This document shows positions 1-11,645 of a DNA stretch of 64,000 nt, piece by piece (the stretch's first letter is position 1; each line of letters begins with the position of its first letter). Both the position numbers and the translations under genes were made by a program. Source of the stretch: Lamellibrachia satsuma (Eukaryota; Annelida; Polychaeta; Sabellida; Siboglinidae); contig BSQZ01000022.1 in assembly GCA_033239005.1 (NCBI GenBank), forward strand, positions 5,326,001 to 5,390,000, read 5' to 3'. Under the pieces are notes generated by a model. It did not search any database. It was not told the DNA's origin and saw only the letters and a program-made list of their open reading frames with translations.

Positions 1-1687
1 CTTGCTACTGGCCTGAATGATGTACGACTGAAGTGTTTAGTTGCTACTGGTCTGAATGATGTACGGGCTGAAGTATTCAATTGCTACTGGCCTGTATGAT
101 GTACGGACTGAAGTGTTTAGTTGCTACTGGCCTGTATGATGTACGGACTGAAGTATTCAATTGCTACTGGCCTGTATGATGTACGGACTGAAGTGTTTAG
201 TTGCTGCTGGCCTGGATGATGTACGGGCTGAAGTGTTTAATTGCTGCTGGCCTGGATGATGTACGGGCTGAAGTGTTTAGTTGCTGCTTGCCTGGAAGAT
301 GTACGGGCTGAAGTGTTTAGTTGCTGCTGGCCTGTATGATGTACGGGCTGAAGTGTTTAGTTGCTACTGGCCTGTATGATGTACGGGCTGAAGTGTTTAG
401 TTGCTACTGGCCTGAATGATGTACGGGCTGAAGTGTTTAGTTGCTACTGGCCTGTATGATGTACGGGCTGAAGTGTTTAGTTGCTACTGGCCTGAATGAT
501 GTACGGGATGAAGTGTTTAGTTGGTACTGGCCTGTATGATGTACGAACTGAAGTGTTTAGTTGCCACTGGCTTGATTGATGTACCGACTGAAGTGTTTAG
601 TTGCTGCTGGCCTAATTGATGTACGGACTGAAGTGTTTAGTTGCTACTGGCCTGATTGATGTACGGACATAAGTGTTTAGTTGCTACTGGCCTGATTGAT
701 GTACGGACTGAAGTGTTTAGTTGCTACTGGCCTTATTGATGTACGGACTGAAGTGTTTAGTTGCTACTGGCCTGTATGATGTACGAACTGAAGTGTTTAG
801 TTGCTACTGGCCTGATTGATGTACGGACTGAAGTGTTTAGTTGCTACTGGCCTGATTGATGTACGGACTGAAGTGTTTAGTTGTTACTGGCCTGTATGAT
901 GTACGAACTGAAGTGTTTAGTTGCTACTGGCCTGATTGATGTACGGACTGAAGTGTTTAGTTGCTACTGGCCTGATTGATGTACGGGCTGAAGTGTTTAG
1001 TTGCTACTGGCCTGAATGATGTACGGGATGAAGTGTTTAGTTGGTACTGGCCTGTATGATGTACGAACTGAAGTGTTTAGTTGCTACTGGCTTGATTGAT
1101 GTACCGACTGAAGTGTTTAGTTGCTGCTGGCCTAATTGATGTACGGACTGAAGTGTTTAGTTGCTACTGGCCTGATTGATGTACGGACATAAGTGTTTAG
1201 TTGCTACTGGCCTGATTGATGTACGGACTGAAGTGTTTAGTTGCTACTGGCCTTATTGATGTACGGACTGAAGTGTTTAGTTGCTACTGGCCTGTATGAT
1301 GTACGAACTGAAGTGTTTAGTTGCTACTGGCCTGATTGATGTACGAACTGAAGTGTTTAGTTGCTACTGGCCTGATTAATGTACGGACTGAAGTGTTTAG
1401 TTGTTACTGGCCTGTATGATGTACGAACTGAAGTGTGTAGTTGCTACTGGCCTGATTGATGTACGGACTGAAATGTTTAGTTGCTACTGGCCTTATTGAT
1501 GTACGGACTGAAGTGTTTAGTTGCTACTGGCCTGTATGATGTAAGAACTGAAGTGTTTAGTTGCTACTGGCCTGTATGATGTACGGACTGAAGTGTTTAG
1601 TTGCTACTGGCCTGATTGATGTACGGACTGAAGTGTTTAGTTGCTACTGGCCTGACTGACGTACGGACTGAAGTGTTTAGTTGCTAT
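1..1687. repeat. 40-bp minisatellite derived from gypsy RNase H coding sequence
   Basis: About 42 tandem copies of a 40-bp unit run from the window edge, so the true left end is not visible. Copies differ mainly at a few positions (CTGATTGAT, CTGTATGAT or CTGAATGAT; CGGACTG or CGAACTG). On the minus strand the unit reads through the motif TKHFSPY followed by a stop. That motif continues without a break from the RNase H fragment ending at 1687, so the unit is a piece of the retroelement's RNase H region. Some multi-unit blocks recur (for example around 541-780 and 1051-1290), which suggests higher-order duplication. Confidence 0.95.
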
Positions 1688-1913
1688 GGCAATTGCCAAT
1701 ACTTCCACCTCACAAGGTAGCCAGGACACGTGACGTCCTCGTAGCTTTGCACTGAAGAATCCCACAACAGGTAGTTTGTTGGCTCGTGTTACGTAGAGAC
1801 TGGCTTCTACTCCAGGCTTCCCCACAGCACCATCCGTTACAATCCACAGTTGACCACCAGATCATCTGGTCACGTGACTGTGCGGTCAGATGAGAGGGCA
1901 GCCTGTACAACAC
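1637..1913 (-). pseudogene. Ty3/gypsy RNase H fragment
   Basis: The minus strand encodes [22 protein letters not shown] and TKHFSPY, typical of the RNase H domain that follows the reverse transcriptase in invertebrate Ty3/gypsy pol genes. There RNase H degrades the RNA strand of the RNA/DNA hybrid. The frame runs into the 40-bp array and stops, so the rest of RNase H and integrase are missing or lie beyond the window. Upstream sequence (1830-1910) is in another frame, so the copy is dead. Confidence 0.8.
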
Positions 1914-2760
1914 TGAATCACTTGCGGAGACCTACGGACCTCACGGTGTTCTCTTGTGACTGGCGCCCAGCTACTGCACCATATAGTGGTGCGAGTAGTG
2001 TTGAGCATGTTGGAATAACGCGCGCCAACACCTTATAGGCACAAATGAATGACCTCATACCACCTGTTTGCTCAGGTGCATTACACGATGGTAGCGTCGC
2101 GATGCGGTGGCTGGCTCGAATGGTGCTCGAATTCTAGATCTATCCCAGGATTGTGGTAGAATTGGGGCATATCACTGTCTTTGATGCAGACACTTAAGTC
2201 ACATCTGTACGAGGCATGTAACACCCTCATCCGGTGCTGTAGCAGCTCATCAGGTGTGTTTCCTCCACAATACAGATCATCCGCAAGTTAGCGACTATGC
2301 CTAGTACCCGACACCTGATCTCTTCCAGTGCCGTTTCAGAGCATGGCGTGCCCATTGCAAATCGCACATACACCCGTACTCCACGTAATGGGGTCGCACC
2401 CCGCATTAATTCATTGATTCACGTAATAGCGGTAATTGGTAAAAAGCATGTGTGAGGTTTGTGGCGACGATGTACTTCCACTGAGCGATAAGACGCACGG
2501 TGGATTCAACGGATGGCTGACGGCTGAAGCTATAACGTCCCACATCAGCGAATGCAGTAACGAGACAGAAACCTCCATTTACTTTCTTCAGTAGGAAAGA
2601 CGGATTGAGGTACTGGACGGTGATACCCACCTCTTCAGGACTTTTGAAGATTTCTGTTTTCTCCAGATCGTCAAACCTTTGTGGAGATCGACAGGTTTGT
2701 CACGAGCATATTGAGGTATACGGCCTTTCCGCTGAGGTGGTTCGATTGGACCCATGTTGA
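1914..2760 (-). pseudogene. Ty3/gypsy reverse transcriptase remnant
   Basis: The segment at 2406-2630 encodes [22 protein letters not shown] and [20 protein letters not shown], the fingers and palm of a gypsy RT, where NLTHAFYQ corresponds to the first catalytic aspartate region with D replaced by N. In another frame around 2255-2290 the minus strand still reads [16 protein letters not shown], the catalytic ADD box. Conserved pieces continue toward 1914 across frameshifts and stops. It lies between the protease-like and RNase H-like fragments in normal pol order. It is non-functional. Confidence 0.8.
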
Positions 2761-3189
2761 CCTTTGTTTCAAATGGATCAACCTCACCATTTTACCCTTG
2801 ATATTTGGGTCAAAGACGCTGTCATACTCATCTAAGAGTGAGCTAAATGTTGTTCTAATTTCTGGAGTAAGTACATTGTTGGGATCTAAAGCGTCAGAAT
2901 GCTTTGTGTCGAGTGAGGTAGGCAGTTGTACTCTTGGAAGCGATTCAACTGTACCATGTCTAGGTTGTTATTGTCAGTTGGTGCAAGGACGGGGCGAATC
3001 TGACTGAACTGCTCGTTGCGTTTGAGAATGTGTGGTTCACTTGACAAGTTGGGAATGCGGATTTTCCCAGTAACCCTTCAAATGATACTAGGCGGAGGCC
3101 ACGGTTGGAAGACTAATGACATGTGCATGTTGGGAGCATCGCCCGGGGCTTAAGAGTGTATTCCGAATCTGAGAGATGTCACTAGGACG

Positions 3190-3530
3190 TTCTATTTCTA
3201 TAAATTATCCGGGCCACACCGTTGTAGAGGTAGCGGCGACACGCAGTACGAGTGCGCAGCGGATGACACGACGGTCTGACGGTTTTTTGTTGATCCATAC
3301 ATATATGTGGTACCATCGTACAACATGACGTGACGTTTGGCAGGCCGAACAGTTACGTCATTAGACTCCACAAAGGGAGTGCCAGCCAAACTGTCAACGT
3401 CAAGATGTTCATTGATTAAGCCCTCAAACAGGAGTTCTTGGTTGTATAGGACGAATATAACTCGTGAATTTCTGCTCCAAGTCGTTTCACGGCAGAAAGG
3501 CGTATCATATTCCCCGTGGCACGGCTATTG
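3190..3530 (-). pseudogene. Ty3/gypsy aspartic protease remnant
   Basis: Near 3500-3530 the minus strand reads NSRATGNMIR, which fits a degraded retropepsin active site (family pattern D-S/T-G-A), with the catalytic Asp changed to Asn and Gly to Arg. Downstream, in a different frame (3198-3389), AGTPFVESNDVTVRPAKRHV fits the protease body found in this class of gypsy elements. The position between gag and RT is as expected. The altered active site and the frameshift make this a dead copy. Confidence 0.6.
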
Positions 3531-3759
3531 ATGAAGGCGGTAGATTGTGTCTGTGTACGGTGACTGTCGCACTTGTGCTCAGATCGACATCTTTACCTGG
3601 GAGCGCGTGCATGTCGTCTATAGCAAACACCTGCTCGTCATCGAGAATGCCGATCATCTGCCTCGCATCTGTAATGTATTTGTAGGTGTCTACACTCGCC
3701 GAGAAAGTGCTTGTACTCAGCTTGTTTGCATAGCGGACATGTCTTTTTACGCTGTACAT
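3505..3759 (-). pseudogene. gypsy gag C-terminal / nucleocapsid-like fragment
   Basis: The minus-strand open frame contains YKYITDARQMIGILDDEQV, which resembles the segment after the zinc knuckle in gypsy gag-pol proteins of this kind. The cysteines expected for the knuckle are not recognisable. It lies between the gag and protease fragments, in order. The assignment rests mainly on order and partial similarity. Confidence 0.5.
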
Positions 3760-3988
3760 ATCTGCCTGGTCGGTCTAGTGGGTGTACGCAACTGTGAAGA
3801 TGCCGTGCGCATCACTTTAGCATCTTCATTGGAACGAATCTCTTCAAGTAAAGAATCGAGTGCTTGCGAGATCTCTGGTTTAATCGAAGCAAGAGTGCGA
3901 AATCAGAGCTCTGTTCCATTCCTTTGATTGACAAGCTTGGGTAGTCCAGAGTGATTTAATCTCAACCATGTGAGAACGATAACTTTCT

Positions 3989-5242
3989 CTAATGTGGGAG
4001 ATCATACTTCGTCGTCCACAATGACTTCACCGTGGCGGGATGCGCCGTTGTTTCGTAGCAGTCTTCCACGAATGCCATGAATCGTTGGTATAAATCTTCA
4101 GGACGTTCGTCTGGTTCCAAGCGAATCTCGGCGAAATCGGTAAAGTACGCGACGTTGCTTGAATCACAAAATGGAGGCGAACGACTTGTCATATGTATTC
4201 TGTCGAGATAGAGCTTTTCAATATTGTGCTTCTGGAGATAATTGGGCAGAAGTTCGCTGTCTGACCCAACATGAGCTCAAGCATGCCCACGTTTTGTTGG
4301 TCTGTGCGACGTCGCGGCTCTGGTACATCATCAACATCGTCTACGAAGTCCCGGCTCTGGTACATCATCAACACCGTCTACGAAGTCCCGGCTCTGGTAC
4401 ATCATCAACACCGTCTACGAAGTCGCGGCTCTGGTACATCATCAACACCGTCTACGAAGTCGCGGCTCTGGTACATCATCAACACCGTCTACGAAGTCCC
4501 GGCTCTGGTACATCATCAACACCGTCTACGAAGTCCCGGCTCTGGTACATCATCAACACCGTCTACGAAGTCGCGGCTCTGGTACATCATCAACACCGTC
4601 TACGAAGTCGCGGCTCTGGTACATCATCAACACCGTCTACGAAGTCCCGGCTCTGGTACATCATCAACACCGTCTACGAAGTCGCGGCTCTGGTACATCA
4701 TCAACACCGTCTACGAAGTCGCGGCTCTGGTACATCATCAACATCGTCTACGAAGTCCCGGCTCTGGTACATCATCAACACCGTCTACGAAGTCGCGGCT
4801 CTGGTACATCATCAACACCGTCTATGAAGTCGCGGCTCTGGTACATCATCAACACCGTCTACGAAGTCCCGGCTCTGGTACATCATCAACACCGTCTACG
4901 AAGTCGCGGCTCTGGTACATCATCAACACCGTCTACGAAGTCGCGGCTCTGGTACATCATCAACATCGTCTACGAAGTCCCGGCTCTGGTACATCATCAA
5001 CACCGTCTACGAAGTCGCGGCTCTGGTACATCATCAACACCTCTACGAAGTCGCGGCTCTGGTACATCATCAACACCGTCTACGAAGTCCCGGCTCTGGT
5101 ATATCATCAACACCGTCTACGAAGTCCCGGCTCTGGTACATCATCAACACCGTCTACGAAGTCGCGGCTCTGGTACATCATCAACATCGTCTACGAAGCC
5201 TCGAAGGGGAGTTTCTAGTTTTCTTCTACCAAGTGACGCCAT
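3989..5242 (-). pseudogene. gypsy gag remnant interrupted by a 37-bp array
   Basis: The 3' part (3989-4260) reads [20 protein letters not shown] and, further on, [20 protein letters not shown], a typical gag capsid pattern. The likely gag start is the ATG at 5242-5240 (minus), opening MASLGRRKLETPLRGFVDDV, which leads straight into the 37-bp array (about 5198-4313). Just upstream (about 5265, minus sense) TGGACCAGAACTTCGCACC could be a tRNA primer binding site, since it begins with TGG. I did not find a matching LTR. Confidence 0.65.
4313..5198. repeat. 37-bp minisatellite in gag (about 24 copies)
   Basis: The unit contains CGGCTCTGGTACATCATCAA then CACCGTCTACGAAGT. Variation is almost limited to GTCGCGG versus GTCCCGG and CACCG versus CATCG, with one copy shortened near 5040. 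The minus strand reads FVDDVDDVPEP, continuous with the gag start, so the unit is amplified gag sequence. Because 37 is not a multiple of three and the unit lacks plus-strand stops, all three plus frames stay open; I regard those long ORFs as artefacts. Confidence 0.95.
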
Positions 5243-5289
5243 CTACCAGGAGCGGTGCGAAGTTCTGGTCCAGTAATACACTGTATTGT

Positions 5290-6300
5290 AAATTTTACTT
5301 CCAGTTTTCAAAAGAGTTTCGGATTTAGATGAACACAATTGTTTAGATATACGTTGCATGTTTGCTAACGTCAATACGATATGAGTTAACTGGTCCGTGC
5401 TTTTTCAGTAGAGATTTATGCTGCTTGGGCACTCTTCGATTGTTGATTCACGATATGCGAACTCAATGTTTATATTTATACCGAACGATTTTGTCAGCTC
5501 GGTGACGTGGAATACGGAATGTTGCTGCCACCACGCCAGTTAAAGTCCACACTTCGGTGCGTATCCAACACACTCAACCAGGTAATATAAATGACAGGTT
5601 TAATGACAAAACATTGGTGACATTACCAAACACGCAGTCCGTGGCAATTATAGCGAAACCACGAGAGCCACCCAGGCGCGGCTTACACGGAGCGCCGAGA
5701 CGAATGTGTACTCAACAACTATGGTGTGCCAAATGATAACAAAGAAATATCGCCTAATACTGGTGTTATACAAACAACATTGCAAATTATATCAATAGCA
5801 TTACAACGCAGCCAACAGCAGCAGTTGCATCGGGTGACGGAGGTCCAAAAGTATGATTCATAGTTCATGTTATAGATTGGTGCCCAGTCCACCCACCATG
5901 CATGTATCAAATTCCATCTTGTGCATTTTGTGCGAAGCGTATCTTGTGAAACATTCGGGAACATTTATTGGTTATCGGATAGGTTGTAGGAGGGTCTTCA
6001 TAATAATATATAACCTGTCAAAAGGCGTTTGTTTTTTATTTATGTCGTATTAAGTATATTCTATAGATCGGTGTTGGGAAAAAATACGTAATGTATCAAT
6101 ACAATAAATACAAAACATACGCATTATTTGGGGCAAAGTGCATCCTACTCTGAAACAGGAACGTCATTTCACTCAGGGAACGTTAATGTTCGTTATGTTA
6201 GTTCTAACATCGAACTCGCACCATTTGCAATTAATATGGTGTGTGTGATGTAATGCAAGTTCCTAGTGTCCTATAGTTTGTGTCCAGCACTCAGCAACGT
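5290..6300. other. Unassigned sequence between gypsy element and kinase exons
   Basis: No convincing coding exon, RNA gene or repeat is visible. It might include the gypsy 5' LTR (minus orientation) and an intron of the kinase gene. No kinase catalytic-loop motif (HRD or DFN type) could be found. Confidence 0.4.
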
Positions 6301-6308
6301 TCTATTAA

Positions 6309-6554
<246 letters not shown>

Positions 6555-6637
6555 TAGATGATACGTGTGATTATCCAACACAGTGTATAAATAGAGGTAC
6601 AGTTAGGCAAAAAAATCATCATTATTTAGCTTGAATA

Positions 6638-6677
6638 ACAGAACAGAACAGAACAGAACAGAACAGAACAGAACAGG
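6638..6677. repeat. (GAACA)n microsatellite
   Basis: About eight pentanucleotide copies in the intron. Confidence 0.9.
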
Positions 6678-7009
6678 GAGAGTCCGTCGTCTCTGTGCCT
6701 ACTAATCTCAAGTGTCGCAATAATTTAATTATACAGCTGACTTTCATCATTGCTATTGCAGCAACATCCGAATGACGTCATTGTAATAATTCCAAATATA
6801 ATCTTGTTGATTGTGAACACAACATACTTAGTTGACTCCAATCACTGGCAACAATACTTCAATAATGTTCGTTTGGAATTGCCTGAAGCAACATTTGGGA
6901 AATGATGTTTCAGCAAGATATGCATAATGAATGATACATCATGATAAAGTGTGAGATCTTTGGCAGACATTATCTGACAAAAATGTCGTGTTGGTGGACT
7001 CAAAAGAAA

Positions 7010-7118
7010 CGTACAACGATTATCACGGCGACAAACGTACAACGATTATCACCGCGACAAACGTACAACGATTATCACGGCGACAAACGTACAACGATTA
7101 TCACCGCGACAAACGCCC
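7010..7118. repeat. 26-bp minisatellite in intron
   Basis: About four copies of a unit containing CGTACAACGATTATCACGG followed by CGACAAA. Copies alternate CACGGCG and CACCGCG, so the true period may be 52 bp. The last copy decays at CGCCCCTTATT. Confidence 0.9.
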
Positions 7119-7354
7119 CTTATTATTTCACTTTGAGCGACAACGATTTTTTATTTATATCATCTCGATTGGTTACAAAAATAGTATAATTCAAAACGTG
7201 TTATTGTCGTGACCTTTCATCTCTTAATATTTTCGAAAATACAATACAATAAAATAATATATATAGGTTTTATGACGCGCAAAGATCGCTTTTTGGCAAA
7301 TACTGACATATCAGTAAATCGCCCAATTGTTTTACGTAAAATATATTTCTGCAG

Positions 7355-7471
7355 CGGCCGTACGAGATTCGACCATCTGCAACAGTGGCAGACATACGAC
7401 GCACCATCGGCTCACACGTTGTGTTGTATCCACCGACTATATCAGACGTCCTCAGACATCTCCTCAAGAAG
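7355..7471 (+). CDS. STK32: STK32-like kinase, exon for subdomain X
   Basis: The exon is exactly 39 codons in phase 0, from RPYEIRPS through LYPPTISDVLRHLLKK. It matches the STK32 C-lobe segment that follows the DWWSLG exon (RPY.IR.S, a Tyr-Pro pair, then a leucine-rich helix ending LLKK). The acceptor is ATTTCTGCAG before 7355; the donor is AAG|GTCTGT after 7471, a non-ideal but usable GT site. It joins without frame change to the exons on either side. Confidence 0.88.
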
Positions 7472-7555
7472 GTCTGTCCACGTCAAATTGAAGTTTCGTT
7501 GTCGATGTATCTACGCGATTCTACAGTAACTGTTCACGGGAACAGCAGCAGTGTC

Positions 7556-7690
7556 ATGTGCGTGCGTGCGTGCGTGTGTGTGTGTGTGCATGTGTGTGTG
7601 TGTGTCTGTGTGTGTGTGTGTATGTGTGCGTGCGTGTGTGCGTGTGTGCTTGCGTGCGTGCGTACGTGCGTGTGTATGTATATGTATGCT
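7556..7690. repeat. (TG)n / (CGTG)n microsatellite in intron
   Basis: An imperfect alternating TG run with CGTG interruptions lies in the 281-bp intron between two kinase exons. It leaves about 60 bp before the next acceptor. Confidence 0.9.
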
Positions 7691-7752
7691 ATATAGGAGT
7701 GTACGTACATGTATTTGTTAATGCTGACGACGTGAACACATATTTCTTGCAG

Positions 7753-7878
7753 CTCCTTGCGGTCGACTCTAGTAAACGATTGTCTACTCTGGCCGACTTG
7801 AGAAAGCACTGTTTTGTGAAAGACATGGACCTGGATAAGGTGATGCGGAGGGAATTCAAACCGACCTTCGTACCATCA
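7753..7878 (+). CDS. STK32: STK32-like kinase, exon for subdomain XI
   Basis: The exon is 42 codons in phase 0, from LLAVDSSKRLSTLADLRKH to REFKPTFVPS. It carries the KRLS segment (family pattern R..S/L), the HCFVKDMDLDKV helix and the FKPTFVP tail typical of STK32 proteins. The acceptor is TTTCTTGCAG before 7753; the donor is CA|GTAAGT after 7878, close to consensus. In known family members the protein continues with a Lys and ..LNCDP, which is what the next exon supplies. Confidence 0.88.
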
Positions 7879-8407
7879 GTAAGTGGGTCCCACCTGCGAG
7901 TCATATTCGTCATCATCATCGTTCTGTCCGGCATCATCGTCATCAATAGCATTATATTGTATTATCGATATTGTTTATAATATAATAATGGTCATCGTCG
8001 TCGTCGTCGTTGTAAATGTAAAATAGATTTGGTGTCGATGCAGAAAGACCTCTTGAACTGTGACCCTAGTGATTGTCATCGTCGTCATCGTCGTCGTCGT
8101 CGTAAATGTAAAATAGATTTGGTGTGGATGCAGAAAGACCACTTGAACTGTGACCCTAGTGATTGTCGTCGTCGTCGTCGTCGTAAATGTAAAATAGATT
8201 TGGTGTCGATGCAGAAGGACCACTTGAACTGTGACCCTAGTGATTATCGTCGACGTCGTCGTTGTAAATGTAAAATAGAGTTGGTGTCGATGCAGAAGGA
8301 CCAGTTGAACTGTGACCCTAGTGATTGTCGTCGTCGTCGTCATTGTAAATGTAAAATAGAGTTGGTGTCGATACAGAAGGACCACTTGAACTGTGACCTT
8401 AGTGATT

Positions 8408-8442
<35 letters not shown>

Positions 8443-8761
8443 AAATGTAAAATAGAATTGGTGTCGATGCAGAAGGACCACTTGAACTGTGACCCTAGTG
8501 ATTGTCGTCGTCGTCGTCGTCGTCGTAAATGTAAAATAGATTTGGCGTCGATGCAGAAAGACCACTTGAATTGTGACCCTAGTGATTGTCGTTGTCGTCA
8601 TCGTCGTCGTCGTCGTAAATGTAAAATAGATTTGGTGTCGATGCAGAAGGACCACTTGAACTGTGACCCTAGTGATTGTCGTCGTCGTCGTCGTCGTTGT
8701 AAATGTAAAATAGAGTTGGTGTCGATGCAGAAGGACCAGTTGAACTGTGACCCTAGTATTT

Positions 8762-8793
<32 letters not shown>

Positions 8794-9353
8794 TGTAAAT
8801 GTAAAATAGAGTTGGTGTCGATGCAGAAGGACCACTTGAACTGTGACCCTAGTGATTGTCGTCGTCGTCGTCGTCGTTGTAAATGTAAAATAGAGTTGGT
8901 GTCGATGCAGAAGGACCAGTTGAACTGTGACCCTAGTATTTGTCGTCGTCGTCGTCGTCGTCGTCGTCGTTGTAAATGTAAAATAGAGTTGGTGTCGATG
9001 CAGAAGGACCACTTGAACTGTGACCCTAGTGATTGTCGTCGTCGTCGTCGTCGTTGTAAATGTAAAATAGAGTTGGTGTCGATGCAGAAGGACCAGTTGA
9101 ACTGTGACCCTAGTATTTGTCGTCGTCGTCGTCGTTGTAAATGTAAAATAGAGTTGGTGTCGATGCAGAAGGACCACTTGAACTGTGACCCTAGTGATTG
9201 TCGTCGTCGTCGTCTTAAATGTAAAATAGATTTGGTGTCGATGCAGAAGGACCACTTGAACTGTGACCCTAGTGATTGTCGTCGTCGTCGTCGTAAATGT
9301 AAAATAGATTTAGTGTCGATGTAGAAGGACCACTTGAACTGTGACCCTAGTGA

Positions 9354-9356
<3 letters not shown>

Positions 9357-9439
<83 letters not shown>

Positions 9440-9460
9440 GCCGTCGTCGTCGTCGTCGTA
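9357..9460. repeat. (CGT)n with internal (CGC)n block
   Basis: A CGT run has switched to about nine CGC (CCG-type) triplets at 9415-9443 and then back to CGT. Confidence 0.95.
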
Positions 9461-9598
9461 AATGTAAAATAGATTTGGTGTCGATGCAGAAAGACCACTT
9501 GAACTGTGACCCTAGTGATTGTCGTCGTCGTCGTCGTAAATGTAAAATAGATTTAGTGTCGATGTAGAAGGACCACTTGAACTGTGACCCTAGTGATT

Positions 9599-10319
<721 letters not shown>

Positions 10320-10467
10320 AAATGTAAAATAGATTTGGTGTCGATGCAGAAAGACCACTTGAACTGTGACCCTAGTGATTGTCGTCGTCGTCGTCGTCGT
10401 CGTCGTAAATGTAAAATAGATTTGGTGTCGATGCAGAAAGACCTCTTGAACTGTGACCCTAGTGATT

Positions 10468-10505
<38 letters not shown>

Positions 10506-10625
10506 AAATGTAAAATAGATTTGGTGTCGATGCAGAAAGACCACTTGAACTGTGACCCTAGTGATTGTCGTCGTCGTCATCGTCGTCGTCGTCGTAAATG
10601 TAAAATAGATTTGGTGTCGATGCAG

Positions 10626-10834
10626 AAGGACCACTTGAACTGTGACCCGATGTACGAGTTGGAGGAGATGATCATCGAGGAGAAGCCGCTGCACAAGAAG
10701 AAGAAGCGACTCGCAAAGCAGAACTCGAAGAAAGAAGACGCCGGGAATGAGGCGGGCGGGCAGCAGCCGGTCGACCCGTTCGAAGTGCCACTTCGACGAA
10801 TCACACACGAGTACAAGACGTACAACCGAGAGAA
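10626..10834 (+). CDS. STK32: STK32-like kinase, C-terminal tail exon
   Basis: The exon encodes KDHLNCDPMYELEEMIIEEK then PLHKKKKRLAK and, near its end, YKTYNREK. The LNCDP..ELEEMI..PLHKKKKRLAK block is the signature of the STK32 C-terminal extension, and the basic KKKKR run is conserved in the family. It begins in phase 0 after GTCGATGCAG, matching the end of the previous exon, and ends 2 bases into a codon at GAGAA|GTACGT, a good donor. Both boundaries are duplicated in flanking arrays. The middle (SKKEDAGNEAGGQQPVDP) is low-complexity and lineage-specific. Confidence 0.88.
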
Positions 10835-10940
10835 GTACGTCATGGTGCTTATATGTACGTCATGGTGCTTATCTGTACGTCATGGTGCTTATATGTACGT
10901 CATGGTGCTTATCTGTACGTCATGGTGCTTATCTGTACGG
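10835..10940. repeat. 20-bp array carrying copies of the splice donor
   Basis: Five head-to-tail copies of GTACGTCATGGTGCTTATNT start exactly at the exon end, followed by GTACGGGCG. Each copy begins with the donor hexamer GTACGT. The founding unit lies between two GTACG pentamers. Confidence 0.95.
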
Positions 10941-11033
10941 GCGTGGGTGATCATAGTGACAATAATTATGGCAATAATAATAGTAATAAAACAAACACTT
11001 CCATAGCGCCTAAATCCTTGGACACCGAATACA

Positions 11034-11106
11034 GGAGCCAGGGAGCCAGGGAGCCAGGGAGCCAAGGAGCCAGGGCGCCAGGGAGCCAGGGCGCCAGGGA
11101 GCCAAG
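11034..11106. repeat. 9-bp GAGCCAGGG repeat
   Basis: About eight imperfect copies (GAGCCAGGG, GCGCCAGGG, GAGCCAAGG) lie in the presumed last intron of the kinase gene. Confidence 0.9.
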
Positions 11107-11533
11107 GACGGAAAGTGCGGGTAAAAGGTCTTCGAATGACGGCGACATTTTGTTATGTTTCCAACTGACATAACACGAACAGGGAGCTGATTCCAAAGAG
11201 TTTGTGAAGCAACCAATGAAGCCCAAATTCCATTGTTTGCTTTCAACTATGGTAACAAAAACTTGATTAGAAATGGATGATCGAAGCTGTCTTGTAGGAG
11301 TGAACAGTGATTCTAAACACGTCATGTATAACGTTTGTGGCATTATGTTTACATTAATATATCTGTGATTATGAATCCGTTCTTTGTGAAAGGACCATGA
11401 AAGGACCATTAAGACATGTCAGGGCAGGTCAAGGACCTAGCACAGACCATCTGGTTCAAATGTTCTGGTCGTTGATTCTGTCTACACAACCATAAACATA
11501 ATTGAATGATCACCATTCTTTCGTACTTTACAG

Positions 11534-11645
11534 GTATTTGCTGAAACCCAGGAAAGTATTACTCAAGGACGAAACACTGAACAAAGACAGCGCGACAACA
11601 GCGTTGACAAACGAAACAGCCACTAACGTCAAAACTGTCTCATAG
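11534..11645 (+). CDS. STK32: Probable terminal exon of the STK32-like gene
   Basis: A pyrimidine-containing acceptor (TTCGTACTTTACAG) precedes 11534. The first G completes the AAG codon left open at 10834. The frame then reads YLLKPRKVLLKDETLNKDSA, a Thr-rich stretch and a TAG at 11643-11645, so there are 36 further residues. The polar, Thr/Asn-rich C-terminus is in keeping with the variable tails of STK32 proteins. Support comes from phase, acceptor quality and position; the sequence itself is not conserved enough to be certain. Confidence 0.55.
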
